Positions 34,488 to 46,139 of a DNA stretch of 64,000 nucleotides are shown here, in pieces. A program made the position numbers and the translations under genes. The DNA is from Anniella stebbinsi (lineage: Eukaryota > Chordata > Lepidosauria > Squamata > Anniellidae), in contig JARDYH010000003.1 of the NCBI GenBank assembly GCA_029215795.1, forward strand, positions 10,690,001 to 10,754,000, written 5' to 3'. Under the pieces are notes generated by a model that saw nothing but the letters and a program-made list of their open reading frames with translations, did not search any database and was not told the origin of the DNA. Each line of letters starts with the position of its first letter. Positions within the stretch are counted from its first letter, which is position 1.

Positions 34488-36282
34488 CTTATTATGTGTC
34501 TGAACTTTTGTTTGTGTGTTACTATAAATTAAACATAGAAAACACGTACCTTTTGTGTGAACTTGCTTGTATCTTTAAAGGAACACTTCACTGTCCACAC
34601 ACCTTTCCATTGCAATCATACCTACAGAAAAAAAAGTGAGAACAGTTATTATAAGTGATGAAAGAAAGTGTGGTGGTGTTTTTTCAGACACTTTGAATGT
34701 ATTGCTCCTGTTCAGCTTGGCTGTGATCTTTTCTCAGGTTTTTGTTATTAAACTCCAACAAATGATCGGACAAAAAAATGACATCTCAAAGTTTTATAAG
34801 GACATAAGATGAAGGAGATCCCTCTCTGTCATAGCTCAACTTTCAATAAAAATGTCCACACACACTGTACTTCTAATGTGTTTATCATTCTCTCTAACTG
34901 ATTGAAGGATAAACCTGAAATCCTTTTTTTAAAAAAAATCTAGCACAGTAACTTGCATACACTAGCATTATCCAAAAAAATTGTGGGACTCTACTAGGGT
35001 CATCCTCCCATCAGTATATTTGCTGCTGTATTTATATATGTCTGCTGAATGAGGACAGGCAGTGCCGTCTAGTGAATAGCAGGTACACTGGAGATACAAC
35101 ACTTTGGGGAAGCCACATTAGTACAGCACACATTATAAGGCGATCTTGATCAAAAAGAAGCTGTTGTAACTAGGAAAAACAAATGTGGAGAGCACAGAAT
35201 GACTGAAGGATTTTCTAGACCAACATTCCCTTTCTTATCCTAATGTCCCTAACAGATAATCTCATATCCTCTGCATCAGAGATAGCCAATTTTAATGTTA
35301 CATCTTTCTTTGGGATTTTTTTAATAAATCGGTGCATTTTAGAGCTAAATGTAGTTTGTTGACCTAACCCTAGTGAAGACCCTCAAAGTACATTGAAAAT
35401 AAGATTTAGCTTGCTGACCACAGAAGGAATATCTTGGAGGACTGGCTTGTTATCTTGCAAACAGTGAGTCTGGAGAGGAAGGGAAACACTCTTTAAACAA
35501 TGGTTTCACACCCAATTCATTTGTAACGCTTATCCATGGCGAAGAAAAATAAAACCACTATTAAGTGTTATGTTTGCATGTGTATTTATTTTCAAAAATT
35601 ACATGTAACCCTCCCAACTCAAGCCAGCTCGCAATATATAGATCATGGGGAACGTCTGGCCCGCAGGCTGAACATAACCTGGCAGATCTGTGAAGGCTTC
35701 AGGCAATGCCCCTCCATAAATGCCCTCAGAGAAGGAAGAAGGGGAAAGCAAAGCCATCTCATGACTGAGTGCACTTCATAGAGCTGTTCCTCAAGGAACC
35801 AGCTTAGATCTTCTCCAAAGGGTGGAAGGTGAGGGATGGATGAAGCAGGCTCCCAACTGAGCCATTGGATTGAGGAGTGCTCCTTGAGCCAATAGTTGGG
35901 AGCCAAAACTGAAGCACATTTGCCATTTTGATACCCATTCTCCCAGTTTGGAGAGATCCTTTTAGAGCTCTTCATGTTCCCTTTTTGATTTGACCATCCG
36001 AAATAATTTGGTGCCATCACGAAACGTATCCTTAGGGCCAACCTAGATGTGACATGCAAGATCATATTCCTAATATTTCCACTTCTAATATCAGTGGAGT
36101 AGTAGGAGGTGATTTAAAATTGGAGAAGTGGTGTGGGACAAAGAGTTACATCCTGCCTCCCCTGGCACCATGGCCGGGATCCAATTTAGGTTTTTGTGAT
36201 CTCTAAAAAGAGATTTAGGAAATCCAATCATGAATTTCCCACAATATATTTAATGATGCATAGAGCTGGGAGTTTGCAACAA

Positions 36283-36718
36283 TGAGCCTATCCACATTGC
36301 CCTTAAAACGACTTATATTCTGTTTAAAAACATGTTTTTTTAAGTCGTTTCATTACGTGGTAGGACACACTGAGCAGTACTTACGTTTCATAGTGACTGC
36401 TTCCTCCATTCTCAAAGTGTTCACTGGTGTATTACAGGGTTAATTCCTTGACTCTTCTTCTTTCGTTTTTGTTTTGCAGGCTGCTTGACCTGCCCACTTC
36501 TGTCTCCGTAACTCAAGCAGCCTGCAAAACAAACACTAAAGAAGAAGAGTCAAGGAATTAACCCTGTAATACACCAGTGAACACTTTGAGGATGGACGAA
36601 GCAGTCACTATGAAACGTAAGTACTGCTCAGTGTGTCCTACCACGTAATGAAACGACTTTAAAAAACACATTTTTAAACAGAATATAAGTTGTTTTAAGG
36701 GCAATGTGAATAGGCTCA
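36283..36718. mobile_element. Large near-perfect palindrome, putative DNA element
   Basis: The arms start TGAGCCTATCCACATTGCCC and end with the inverted GGGCAATGTGAATAGGCTCA. They stay complementary through CTGAGCAGTACTTACGTTTC and AGGGTTAATTCCTTGACTCT to a short centre near 36490-36510. Divergence between the arms is very low. No target duplication or coding capacity is seen. Confidence 0.75.
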
Positions 36719-37716
36719 TACTGATGGCTCTGAATAGGACCTCTGTAATCATATGTGTCACATATGGGAATGGGCAGAGGGGTGTATTTCAAGGTTCATG
36801 CTACAACACAAAGCATGTAATAAAAAAATTGCAACATTCAGCACGTTTTGAAAATCGCAGCCTTTTGTTGTACATAAAAAGTAGCTTGGTGCTCAATGAT
36901 AACTCAGATTTTTTTTAAAAAAAAAATCAGGGTTATAGGGAACGAGACATCATGCTGGTGCACATTGTCTGATTGCTCCCACTGCAAGTGGAAGCAGCTA
37001 AACTAACCATGATTTCATTAGCATTCCATGGGAACCCAGAACTCTGGCTTGGCTCCCCACAGACAAGCCAGACAAATAACCCAAGAATAAACCATGAGCT
37101 ATTTCTCTGGTTTGTTTAGCAAAAGACAAACCAGAGTCTTGGACAAAAGGCACATGGGTTGTGCAGCCATTCACACTTTATGCAAGAGCAATCAGGCAGC
37201 AACCTAGAATTTTTATTACGTTCTGGGCTTTCGATGCGTGCAAACCAGGCCAAAGCATTTTTCTAGGTCTAACTTAATTGCAATGAAACCTTGCAAGAAT
37301 TTTAAAGACAGAGGAGGGAGGAGGCACAAAAACTCAACGAAACAAAACTTAACTCAAAACAACAATCCTTTCCTACTCATGGCACCGACCTCAGATTACA
37401 ATTTTTTATATATACACACATCCTGTTTCTCCCCAGTCAAATCCTCCATCCTCTATCCAAAAAACAAAACAAATTGCTGAAGATTGTGAAATGCATACAA
37501 AGTAAATACAAGTACCCTGGACTGCATAATTCCAATTTCAGAATTTGGACCAAACATTTTTAGTGCAGAAGTCCAAACATCATTACAGGATACCAGCAGC
37601 AAGCTGATCTAGACACACCCACACATTTATTTATTACATTTCTATAATGCCCCATAGCCAAAGCTCTCTGGATGGTTCACTAAAATCTACATTAAAGTAA
37701 ATTCTTATAGAGATAT

Positions 37717-37920
37717 ACAGAGGAACATCAGAAGCTGCCTTACAGTGAGTCAGACCACTCGTCCATCTAGCCCAGTATTGTCGACACTGACTGACAGCAG
37801 CAGCCCAGGTTTTCAGGCAGGATGCTTTCTTTTCCAGCCCTACCTGGAGATGCTAGGGATTGAAACTGAGACCCTCTGGATGCAAAACAAATGCTCTACC
37901 ACTGAGCTACGGCCCCATCT
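37717..37920 (-). repeat. tRNA-derived SINE, full-length-like
   Basis: On the minus strand it starts GGGGCCGTAGCTCAGTGGTA (A box), continues to TCTCAGTTTCAATCCCTAGC (B box) and ends GTCTGACTCACTGTAAGGCA then GCTTCTGATGTTCC. It is the best-preserved copy of this family in the window and not a functional tRNA. Confidence 0.75.
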
Positions 37921-40768
37921 TCAGCCTTGCTCCTTCTGAATAGCAAACACACATGCAGAGCACACATTTGCAAGCATGTTTCCTTGGCCAGAATCAATGG
38001 CCACCACTTCCACAAATAACTGTTTCCACAAGCAGGCTACTCAAGTGAGAAGTGTAGCATGAAACCTCATCCTTCCCTTTCGTAACAGAAAAGTCACAAA
38101 TTGTCATGTCTGAGTTCACCAAAGGGAACGGGCATGCTTACGTAATTTGGTTGCCTGAACACCCCAGATGAGCACTTGTTTATGGAAGTGGCTGCCTTTT
38201 CTATTGTCTGAGTCAACTAATGTAGATGGAAGTCAGCTTCCATTCTTGTATGCCTCCTCGATGGATCAAGGCTACTGAGTTTAGATTTTTTTTTAAAAAA
38301 AAATAATCATTGAGGCTTATATCGCAGAGCAATGACTTTGCAGTGCCTGTTCCAAACTGTATTGATGGCCCCATGTAGCCCAATGGGATCCCTCACGACT
38401 AGCAAACACCCTGGTGCAAAAAAGGGAAAAGAAATCACACATTATTGCCAGGCAACATATTGTCCTTTGGGCTTTTTTATGTGCTGCTTTTGATAAAGCC
38501 ATCCAGCTTAGTGTCCTTAGTCTTTAGTTGGAATTTTCTATCAGCTGGGTCCAGTAAACTAGCACAAGGTTATGTACATGCTGATGGCTTAAGAACTGAT
38601 TCATACTCATTTAATTAGTTTCTGCAGTTTAGCTAACGGCTATGTCTACTTGCTCTTTCACCCACTTAGTAGGTCATCAGCTTGCAATGGGACCTTCTAC
38701 TTGCTTTTCTGCTGTTTTTTTCACTTTGCTTCAGTAAACAGACTCTCTGCCAGTATGTGCTGTACAAATCTATAAATAATGATGCATTATTTTTAATCTA
38801 GTGCCTCAGCCAGTGATATCTCATTTAGGGTCACAGAGGGTTATTGTTTCCTTTTGACCCAACGTCCTCTTCAGCCACTCTGTGAAATACAGATGGTTTA
38901 CGTTATAAGCAAAGCAATCTAAGTCATTTTGCTACCCAAAGGGACTGCATTTTGCAATCGGAGGGGTGTGCCTCAGGCTACCTTGAGATATCGCAGTGGT
39001 TCCTGGAGCGTGTGGCAGTAACCAAGAAAATAGTTGCACCTCAGCCTCCTCTTCTACATCACAGAGGATGCCAGGGTGTAATCTTTAGTTGAACCCTACT
39101 GCAATAGCCACTGCCAGCATACAACCCAAAGGTCATGCTCTGCCATAAACAGCATTGTTGCAAGAGATCCTGAGATACACCCACTGAATAACACAGTGCA
39201 TTTAATTTCCATAGCTGTTTTGAAAAAAATACTGTCATTTAAGATGATTGGTGGATCCAGTTAGCTGGAAGGTTTTTCTTTCTCCTTGATCATATTGACT
39301 AGCAACTCTCTCTTCCCTTTTTGGATGCCTTCCTGGGTATTTTGGAACTATCAGTTCTTTAGTGAAGCTCCTAATGAGTTATCCCTTGCTCACTCTCGCT
39401 CTCCATTTGCTATAATCAAAAAGACGATTAATCTAAAGGATAGCTGATGTGTGATAGCTGTTGTTCTCATTCTGAGAAAGGTAGTTTCTGACTGCTTTCC
39501 AGTTTTATGATTTTATGAGGGTTTTAAAAACAATCCTTTTGGGAATTATTAGCTCATTCATGTAATTATCAGCTCCCCTAAAATTTTGTACTGCTGTATG
39601 TGTTAAATTATTTTAATCCTCTTTGCGGTGATAGCTATCCCTGACTGACAGATGCTGCAGACATGTTAGCTTTACTTATACCAGTTTAAGGCTACTATCA
39701 CACCAGTCTTTTTGTCCTGCAACTTACCTGGGCTTTTGCTTCCAGATTCTTTATGGGATTAAGATCAGCTCCTTTACACAGGAAGTCACAAGCTTTGATT
39801 CTGGGATTTAATTTGTCTCCAAATTCTATATGTTTAACTATATAGCCACTAGATGGTGCTGCTGTATAGCACACTCTGTCATTATACACTGTTGATATAT
39901 CGGATTAACGCTCCTTCCCGCTTTATCTCTGATCTTTTTTAAAGCGGGATAAAGGTCAAAAAGCATGGCAGACCCCTAGAAGTTGACAAGGTCGTGTAAA
40001 GGACCTGCAAATGTCCATGAGTGCCCAATCACATTTGTGTAATAAAAGCCTTGTGTAGAAATGCACTAACTGCCATGGTTTTCAACAGAGAATCCTAGAA
40101 ACTGTAGTTCTGTGAGGGTGCAAATAATTAGATCCCTAGCCCCTCTCAAATAACTAAATTTCCTAGGATTCCTTGGGGCTAAGGATTAACAATTTAATCT
40201 TGCATATTTAAACAATTATTACAAATTGAATTTACTTTTTTAAATTTTTACTTTTTTTGTAACAAATGGAGCTTCAAGCTCTTGAACTGTAAGGAACACC
40301 TGAACTGTTAGGAACCCCTTTGGTTTTGCCAGTTTATGCGGAGCAGGTAAAAATCAATAATTATTAAAAAAAAACAAGAAACCATCAACATTTTATTCAT
40401 CATGCTAAAATAAAACATTCCATAATCTATTTTTTCCTTCTTTTTTTAAAAAAAATTGGGGTGGGTGGGAAAAAATGGGGAAAAGCCTTTGTTTTCCTTT
40501 AATTTTTCCAGTTTTTTTCCGGGCCTTTCCATCTCTAGCCAGGACACATTTCTGACATAATCTGGTTTTACAAGAGCAACTTCCAACTAAAACAAACTGT
40601 AGATAGCACTTGACATCAAGGCCTCACCTGAAAACATCCAACTTGAGAAAAAATTCTGTGTAAGTCAAAAGTTCACATCCTTCATTGTGAACATCGGTTA
40701 CTTTTAATAATGGTATTATTTTACTGACCAAACAATGTTATTCATCTATTCTACATGCATAGCTTATC

Positions 40769-41083
40769 TAGGGTGACCATACGAAAAGGAGCACAGGGCT
40801 CCTGTATCTTAACAATTGTATAGAAAAGGGAATTTCAGGAGGTGTCCTTTGTATGCATGCCAGAACCTGGTGAAATTCCCTCTTCATCAAAACAGTTAAA
40901 GCTGCAGGAGCCCTGCCCTCTTTTGTATCTGGTCGCTCTAGAATAGCTCCTACAGGTTTAACTGTTGTGATGAAGAGGGGATCTCACCAGATGCTGCATG
41001 CATACAAATGACACCTGCTGAAATTCCCTTTTCTTTGCAACTGTTACAAGTACAGGAGCCCTCCTTTTCATGTCGTCACCCTA
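40769..41083. mobile_element. hAT-like foldback element, copy 2, 8-bp TSD
   Basis: It begins TAGGGTGACCATACGAAAAG and ends GTCACCCTA. The perfect 8-bp duplication AGCTTATC occupies 40761-40768 and 41084-41091. This subfamily carries TATGCATGCCAGAACCTGGT where copy 1 has TATGCAATTAGTTCCTGGTG. Confidence 0.85.
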
Positions 41084-42056
41084 AGCTTATCTCATGAGAA
41101 CAGTCAGCTACCACAAGGGGCAATTAAAATGGTGCCTTTGAAAAAAAGTGGGATATAAGTAAAAATGAAAATAAACGAAACAAAAAGTACCATGGGAACA
41201 GGATGGTTCTATTTGTGTTTCACAGGAATATTTTAAATCACCTTTCCTCAATGACAGAAAAGCTTCTATTCTATAAAATATCTTTTCATTGCTGTGGCAG
41301 CTGGTGAATTTTCATTGTCCACTCAACAGAACGTGGAGGAAGAAGGGAACGAGCTGGTCCTTGACCCCTCTATTATTCCTGAAATTAAGCACCACAATCC
41401 ACTGTGAATACTCCACTGCAGAGACATGCCAAAACAAGGTTTTAGTTTTGTTGCGTTGGATGGGTGGTGATGGCTACGCTACAATTCACAAAGACTCTTA
41501 AGTCCTTTTTATCCCTATGGTAACCGCCAACCATTTATTTGTGGAACACGATGACCTAAACTGCAAAACACTGTTATGAAAGAGCAGGCTCCTCAGAAAC
41601 AGGACAGCATACATCACTAAACTACTTGAACAAATACAGGTAACAGAGCAGGTAGAACCTGGGCTGGGGGGGCGGGTGGAATAACATCCCCCTTCAGTTT
41701 GGCTGCAAAAGAAGCTTCCTCTTTTTTGGATTTACATAGGATAACAATTCTTATTAATAATCATTAGGGCTGAATTAGTTACTCAATTCAACTAAACAAT
41801 TAAAAATTATTTTAAAAATGCCTTCTATCATACTGAAGATTTCTTTTTAAAAAAGTGATTATTTTTAGTACAGTTACTTACAAACATCTCAGCTGGTAAG
41901 GGCTATCTTAGAAGCGGGTAGACAGACACCATTATTTCTCACACATAGGCGGGCATGCCTGGTCTCAGATGATGCCTGATGTGATATGTATGTTTATCAC
42001 CTGAAAAGAAAAATGAATGCTCTTCTTTAGAAGAATCATTTTATTCATATGTCGCT

Positions 42057-42058
42057 AT

Positions 42059-42087
<29 letters not shown>
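42057..42087. repeat. (ATCA)n microsatellite
   Basis: About seven ATCA units. Confidence 0.9.
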
Positions 42088-42089
<2 letters not shown>

Positions 42090-42489
42090 GTCTTAATGTA
42101 ACTCCTCTTTCCCACCACTGGCAGCTCCTCATTGTGGGGGACCTGAGTTCAAATTTAAAGTGCAGGGGCATGCAACCTGTGATCCTAGTAGAGTGGTATG
42201 TGTCCTAATTTACAAAATACAGCTCTCTGTATGAAAGTGTCCTCTATTTGGACGGCTCCATATATTTGAAGAGAAAGCAGGGGCCTTTAGAGAATTTGCC
42301 TATCAACCATTAGCACCTGGATAGTAATATGGACAGGCAGACGTCCACTGGTCACAGTTTTCCCTCACAGTGGTGAGCTGGAGCCAGAGCCAAGGCCAAG
42401 CGCAGTCAGAGATATCCCCTTCTCTGTGCCAGAATATAGAAAGATCACCCTTGCCAGTGGTCTGATTGCAGAGGGCTTTTTAAATTAGG

Positions 42490-42556
42490 CCGAGGGCCAC
42501 CTGAAATCCCACCGAGGGCCGCATGAAATCCCACCGAGGGCCGCATGAGGCCCTAG
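42490..42556. repeat. Short minisatellite, three units of about 22 bp
   Basis: GCCGAGGGCCACCTGAAATC, CCGAGGGCCGCATGAAATCC and CCGAGGGCCGCATGAGGCCC follow one another. The interior differences are small. Confidence 0.7.
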
Positions 42557-42774
42557 GATCAGCACGGGCACATCACCAAAAGAAGAGGGCACAGACCTGT
42601 ACAAAATGTGCACATGCTTATATGTGTGGATGCACATTTAGAAATAATGACTAGAATATACATAGAAAAAAGAGCACAAAACAGGACACAAATGTGCATA
42701 AAATTTACTTATGTTATTTGATGTGCATAGTTGTAAATTTAGAAATAATTACTAAAATTTAAATAGAATAATAA

Positions 42775-43745
42775 TTATAAAAATAAATTTATTTCTTACC
42801 CACCTCTCCATTTGGATCGAGGCGGGGAACAACAGTAAATATAAAACAAGATAAAATACATAAATGATTAAAAACATGGCAAACATTATTAAAATAGCAA
42901 TAAAACATCCTAAAAACATCCTTAAAACATTCTAAAATTCCACTGGATATGCCTGCCGGAAGATACCAGTCTTTATAGCTTTCTTAAATTCTAAAAGACT
43001 GTTAAGTTGACGAGTCTCCTCCGGCAGGTCATTCCACAGTCTGGGAGCGGCAGAAGAGAAGGTCCTCTGGGTAACGGTTGTCAGCCTAGTCTTGGCCGAC
43101 TGCAGTAAGTTCTTCCCAGAGGACCTGAGCGTGCAGGGCGGATTGTATGGGAGAAGGCGATCCCGCAGGTAACCTGGACCCAAACCATGTAGGGCTTTAA
43201 AGGTAATAACCAACATTTTATACTTCGCCCGGAAACTAATTGGCAGCCAGTGGAGAGATTTTAAAGCTGCCATAATATGGTCACCCCTAGGTGTACTGGT
43301 GACGAACCTGGCTGCCATATTTTGAACTAGTTGAAGTTCCCGGACTAGGCACAAAGGTAGCCCTATGTACAGCGCATTGCAGAAGTCGAGACTTGAAGTT
43401 ACCAGCGTGTGCACTACCGTCTTTAGGTCTTCCAACTCTAGGAAGGGGCGCAGCTGGCGTATCAGCCGAAGTTGATAGTAGGCACTCCTGGCCGTTGCAT
43501 CTGTCTGGGCTGTCATTTGGATCAACGGATCCAGGAGCACCCCCAAGCTGTGAACACAGTCTTTCAGGAGGAGTGTAACCCCATCCAGAACTGGTTGACA
43601 CACCTCCAAACCCAGGTTGTGGCCTTTGAAAGCAAGCACCTCTGTCTTGTCTGGATTCAGCTTCAGTTTGTTTTTCCTCGTCCAGTCCATTGGAACACAT
43701 CCCACCATCATAGGGAAGACTGTAACCAAGGGACTTGTATCCCTG
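42775..43745 (-). mobile_element. L2-like LINE 3' portion with open reverse-transcriptase C-terminus
   Basis: The minus-strand frame 43825-42932 is open. Its LINE-derived part starts near WTRKNKLKLNPDKTEVLAF and continues with LQLVQNMAARFV, LHWLPISFRAKYKMLVITFK and RLWNDLPEE, ending KAIKTGIFRQAYPVEF. These are the thumb and C-terminal sequences of L2-clade reverse transcriptase; the catalytic YADD region is not present. After the stop, the 3' UTR (TTCCCCGCCTCGATCCAAAT in sense) matches the copy at 58290-58921. It is 5' truncated and therefore not autonomous. About 250 residues uninterrupted suggests a fairly young insertion. Confidence 0.75.
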
Positions 43746-43789
43746 CATAGCCTGCTAAATAATATTTTGGGGGCAGCATTCAAGGCAGA

Positions 43790-44000
43790 AGCCCTCCCAA
43801 GGCAGCGTACAACAATAAAACACATAAAACCGGTACAATATTAAGTGTGATAAAAAGATAATAAAACCGCAAGAACACAATAAAAACAGCAATGCAAACA
43901 ATAACAAAATAGCTACAATAACAGGAACAACAGCAACCATACCAGGAGGAGGTCAGAGTAAAATAATATGTTTTCAAGGCCTTCTTAAAAGCCTGCAATG
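43790..44000 (-). mobile_element. Second LINE 3' fragment, abutting the L2 copy
   Basis: In sense (minus) it reads CATTGCAGGCTTTTAAGAAG, then AAAACATATTATTTTACTCT and TACGCTGCCTTGGGAGGGCT. This is a LINE tail of another subfamily, cut by the foldback element at 44010. Confidence 0.45.
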
Positions 44001-44009
44001 GTGGAGCAT

Positions 44010-44309
44010 TAGGGTGACCATATGAAAAGGAGGACAGGGCTCGTGTATCTTTAACAGTTGTATTGAAAGGGGAATTTCAGCAGGTGTCATATGAATGCAT
44101 GCAGCACCTGGTGGAATTCCCTCTTCAACACAACAGTTAAAGCTGCTCTATACTATAGAGAGCAGGACTCCTGCAGCTTTAACTGTTGTGTTGAAGAGGG
44201 AATTTCACCCAGTGCTGCATGCATACAAATGACACCTGCTGAAATTCCCCTTTGACTACAACTGTTAAAGGTACACGATCCCTGTCCTCCTTTCCATATG
44301 GTCACCGTA
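44010..44309. mobile_element. hAT-like foldback element, copy 3 (300 bp)
   Basis: It begins TAGGGTGACCATATGAAAAG and ends GGTCACCGTA. The flanks share only AGCAT (44005-44009 and 44310-44314), so the target duplication is damaged or the end shifted. The centre is CTGCTCTATACTATAGAGAGCAG-like, shorter than in the 320-bp form. Confidence 0.75.
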
Positions 44310-44741
44310 AGCATGACAGATCCCTGATGCAAGTTATATTGATGGGTGACTTCAGGGCCACTGTCTGCTCTCTCTTGTCTTAATCCTCTATCTTTAAACT
44401 GGACTTAAACTGGACAGCCTTTCAAACAGGGGGCAACTGCAAATAGAGGATTGTCCTCTGTAAACAAGGACAAATGGCCACCTTCCAGTCATTAGAGCCC
44501 CTTGGGACAGTCTCTGGCTATGCAATCCCCAGCTGGAATGCGGCTGCAGGCCTCAGTCCCGAGTTGCAGAGTCGCTGCTGGACAAACACTGTACTGTGTG
44601 CTATAAGAGGGCAGAAGGCTGTTTTTCTGTCCTCCACTATCTTCTCTGGATGGCTGTTTTTATCCCTCTCTCTGTATATCTCTTCAGTTTTTTTCCTCTC
44701 TCAACACGTTCAACACTCCTCTTCTGAATCTCCGCAGAAAA

Positions 44742-44837
44742 TGAGCCTATCTACACTACTGCTTTAAAACTGTAACAGTTCTAAACCGGTTTATAACTGT
44801 TGCAAACCGGTTTAAAGCAGTAGTGTAGATAGGCTCA
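44742..44837. repeat. Small palindrome sharing termini with 36283-36718
   Basis: 96 bp with arms TGAGCCTATCTACACTACTG and the inverse CAGTAGTGTAGATAGGCTCA. It has the same first ten bases as the 436-bp palindrome but a different interior (AAACCGGTTT motifs). Confidence 0.65.
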
Positions 44838-45740
44838 GTCTATCTCTCTCCCAGAATCTCTTCAGAAAATCTCTCTCCCTCCCAGGATTTCCTCAAAAAA
44901 CCCTCTCAGAATCCCCTAGTTCCTGAATCAATTAAGGCGGTTTTTCCGTTTTTTTTTTTTACACTCTACCCCACAAAGGGGTGGAATTATGGGATGAAAA
45001 CAGATGGGGGGAAGCTTAACCTCCCCCCTACCTCCCAGAATGCCACAGTCCTGATCAGAATCAGGGCCACATGCACTTATTCTTTTGGCCCTCAGGGTCA
45101 AAATCAGTCATTACTTGAAAAGAAGACCAAGCTGCTGGACATTTTATTTGTTCTTAACAGTTTATTACATTTGTTTTTCAATTTCCAATGGACTACAATA
45201 CAAGCAGTAAATTCTGCGACCCCCTTCCTGCCCCCCTTCCCTCCCCTTTAGGTTTCCCCCTCCTTTTTTTGTATCACTTTGTACTTAAAGAATAAAGGTG
45301 TTATGCCTGTAAGTAAAACCATTAAGCAAAAATTGGCTAGATTAATAATTTTATTTAAAATATAATAATAAAATACATTTTAAAAATAAAAGGGACATAC
45401 ATTTAAAGTGATGTCTGCTTTGGCCCTCAGTCCGCTGTAAATAAGGGCCAAAATGGATTACACTCCAGGCATCCCACAGAAGGCTAATCTTATGATTACT
45501 TTAATTGGACAATAGCCCTAATAAGTGGGACCTGCAACAAAATTTTGTGGTGTGGGGTGCTCCTGTTAAAGGTGTTTTATGTCTGAGGACTCTAGTGGAT
45601 GGGTGGTATATAAATGTTGTAAAAATGAATGTTCAGAGTGCTTCCATACAGTATCTCAATAGTCCTTAAAGCAGTGATAAAGCATTACTATTATTATTAT
45701 CCCTATTTTTACTGCCCGAGGAGGCCAAGAAGGTGCTGAA

Positions 45741-45752
45741 TTATTATTATTA

Positions 45753-45787
<35 letters not shown>

Positions 45788-45835
45788 TACATTTATGTAC
45801 CACCCCACAGCTGAAGCACTCTGGGCGGTTTACAA
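45741..45835 (-). mobile_element. L2-like LINE 3' tip with (TTA)n tail
   Basis: A (TTA)n run is followed by TACATTTATGTACCACCCCA and CTCTGGGCGGTTTACAA. This is the antisense of the tail at 46065-46139. Confidence 0.6.
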
Positions 45836-46139
45836 TTATGGAATGATCTTCTTGATGAGGCCCGCCTGGCGCCAACACAGTTCTCTTTTCAGCGCCAGGT
45901 CAAAACTTTTATTTTCTCCCAGGCATTTTAACAGCTTAAGCTGAGGTTTTAACTGACTTTGTGGCCAGGCTTAAAAAGTTTAAAATGTTTTAAATATCAG
46001 CTGTTTTATTATTTTAAATTTTGTGTATTGACTTTTTAATGTTTAATGTTTTAATTTTTGTAAACCGCCCACAGAGCTTCAGCTAAGGGGCGGTATATAA
46101 ATGTAATTATTATTAATAATAATAATAATAATAATAATA
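45836..46139 (+). mobile_element. L2-like LINE 3' end with (TAA)n tail
   Basis: Short coding remnants are followed by TTTTGTAAACCGCCCACAGA and GGGGCGGTATATAAATG, then (AAT)n. Together with 45741-45835 it makes an inverted, tail-to-tail-like arrangement with AT repeats at both outer ends. Confidence 0.6.

Larger units (their letters stand above)
33516..34510 (+). other. Candidate distal terminal exon (short ORF plus UTR-like sequence)
   Basis: A pyrimidine-containing tract ends in CATGTAG at 33515. In the phase used by all CELF2 exons (two bases completing a Gly codon), the frame reads YNPYPDDDSGNPFLTLTA, then RDSAIGISLNVAALF, and stops at 33617-33619. About 0.9 kb of non-repetitive, T-rich sequence follows, with AATAAA at 34095 and at 34482; the latter is followed by a marked GT-rich element. 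This could be an alternative last exon of CELF2 or a UTR exon. I do not recognise the peptide and the open frame is short, so chance is a real alternative. Confidence 0.25.
34511..42770. other. Intergenic stretch
   Basis: Recognisable content: a 436-bp palindrome (36283-36718), a SINE (37717-37920), a hAT foldback (40769-41083), an ATCA repeat (42057-42087) and three tandem units of about 22 bp rich in CCGAGGGCCGCATGA (42490-42556). No host gene is recognised. The 140-residue frame at 35643-36065 (minus) has no domain I know. Confidence 0.6.

Noticed and set aside
35643..36065. 140-residue minus-strand frame
   Set aside because: No known domain, no clear splice sites, and repeat-like wording in the sequence.
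37800..37920. tRNA gene on the minus strand
   Set aside because: The A and B boxes belong to a SINE head: no proper cloverleaf, and the sequence continues into the SINE body shared with other copies.
43745..43825. N-terminal part of the 297-residue minus-strand frame
   Set aside because: The first residues do not resemble reverse transcriptase. The LINE homology begins near WTRKNKLKLNPDKTEVL and the preceding part is a chance extension.
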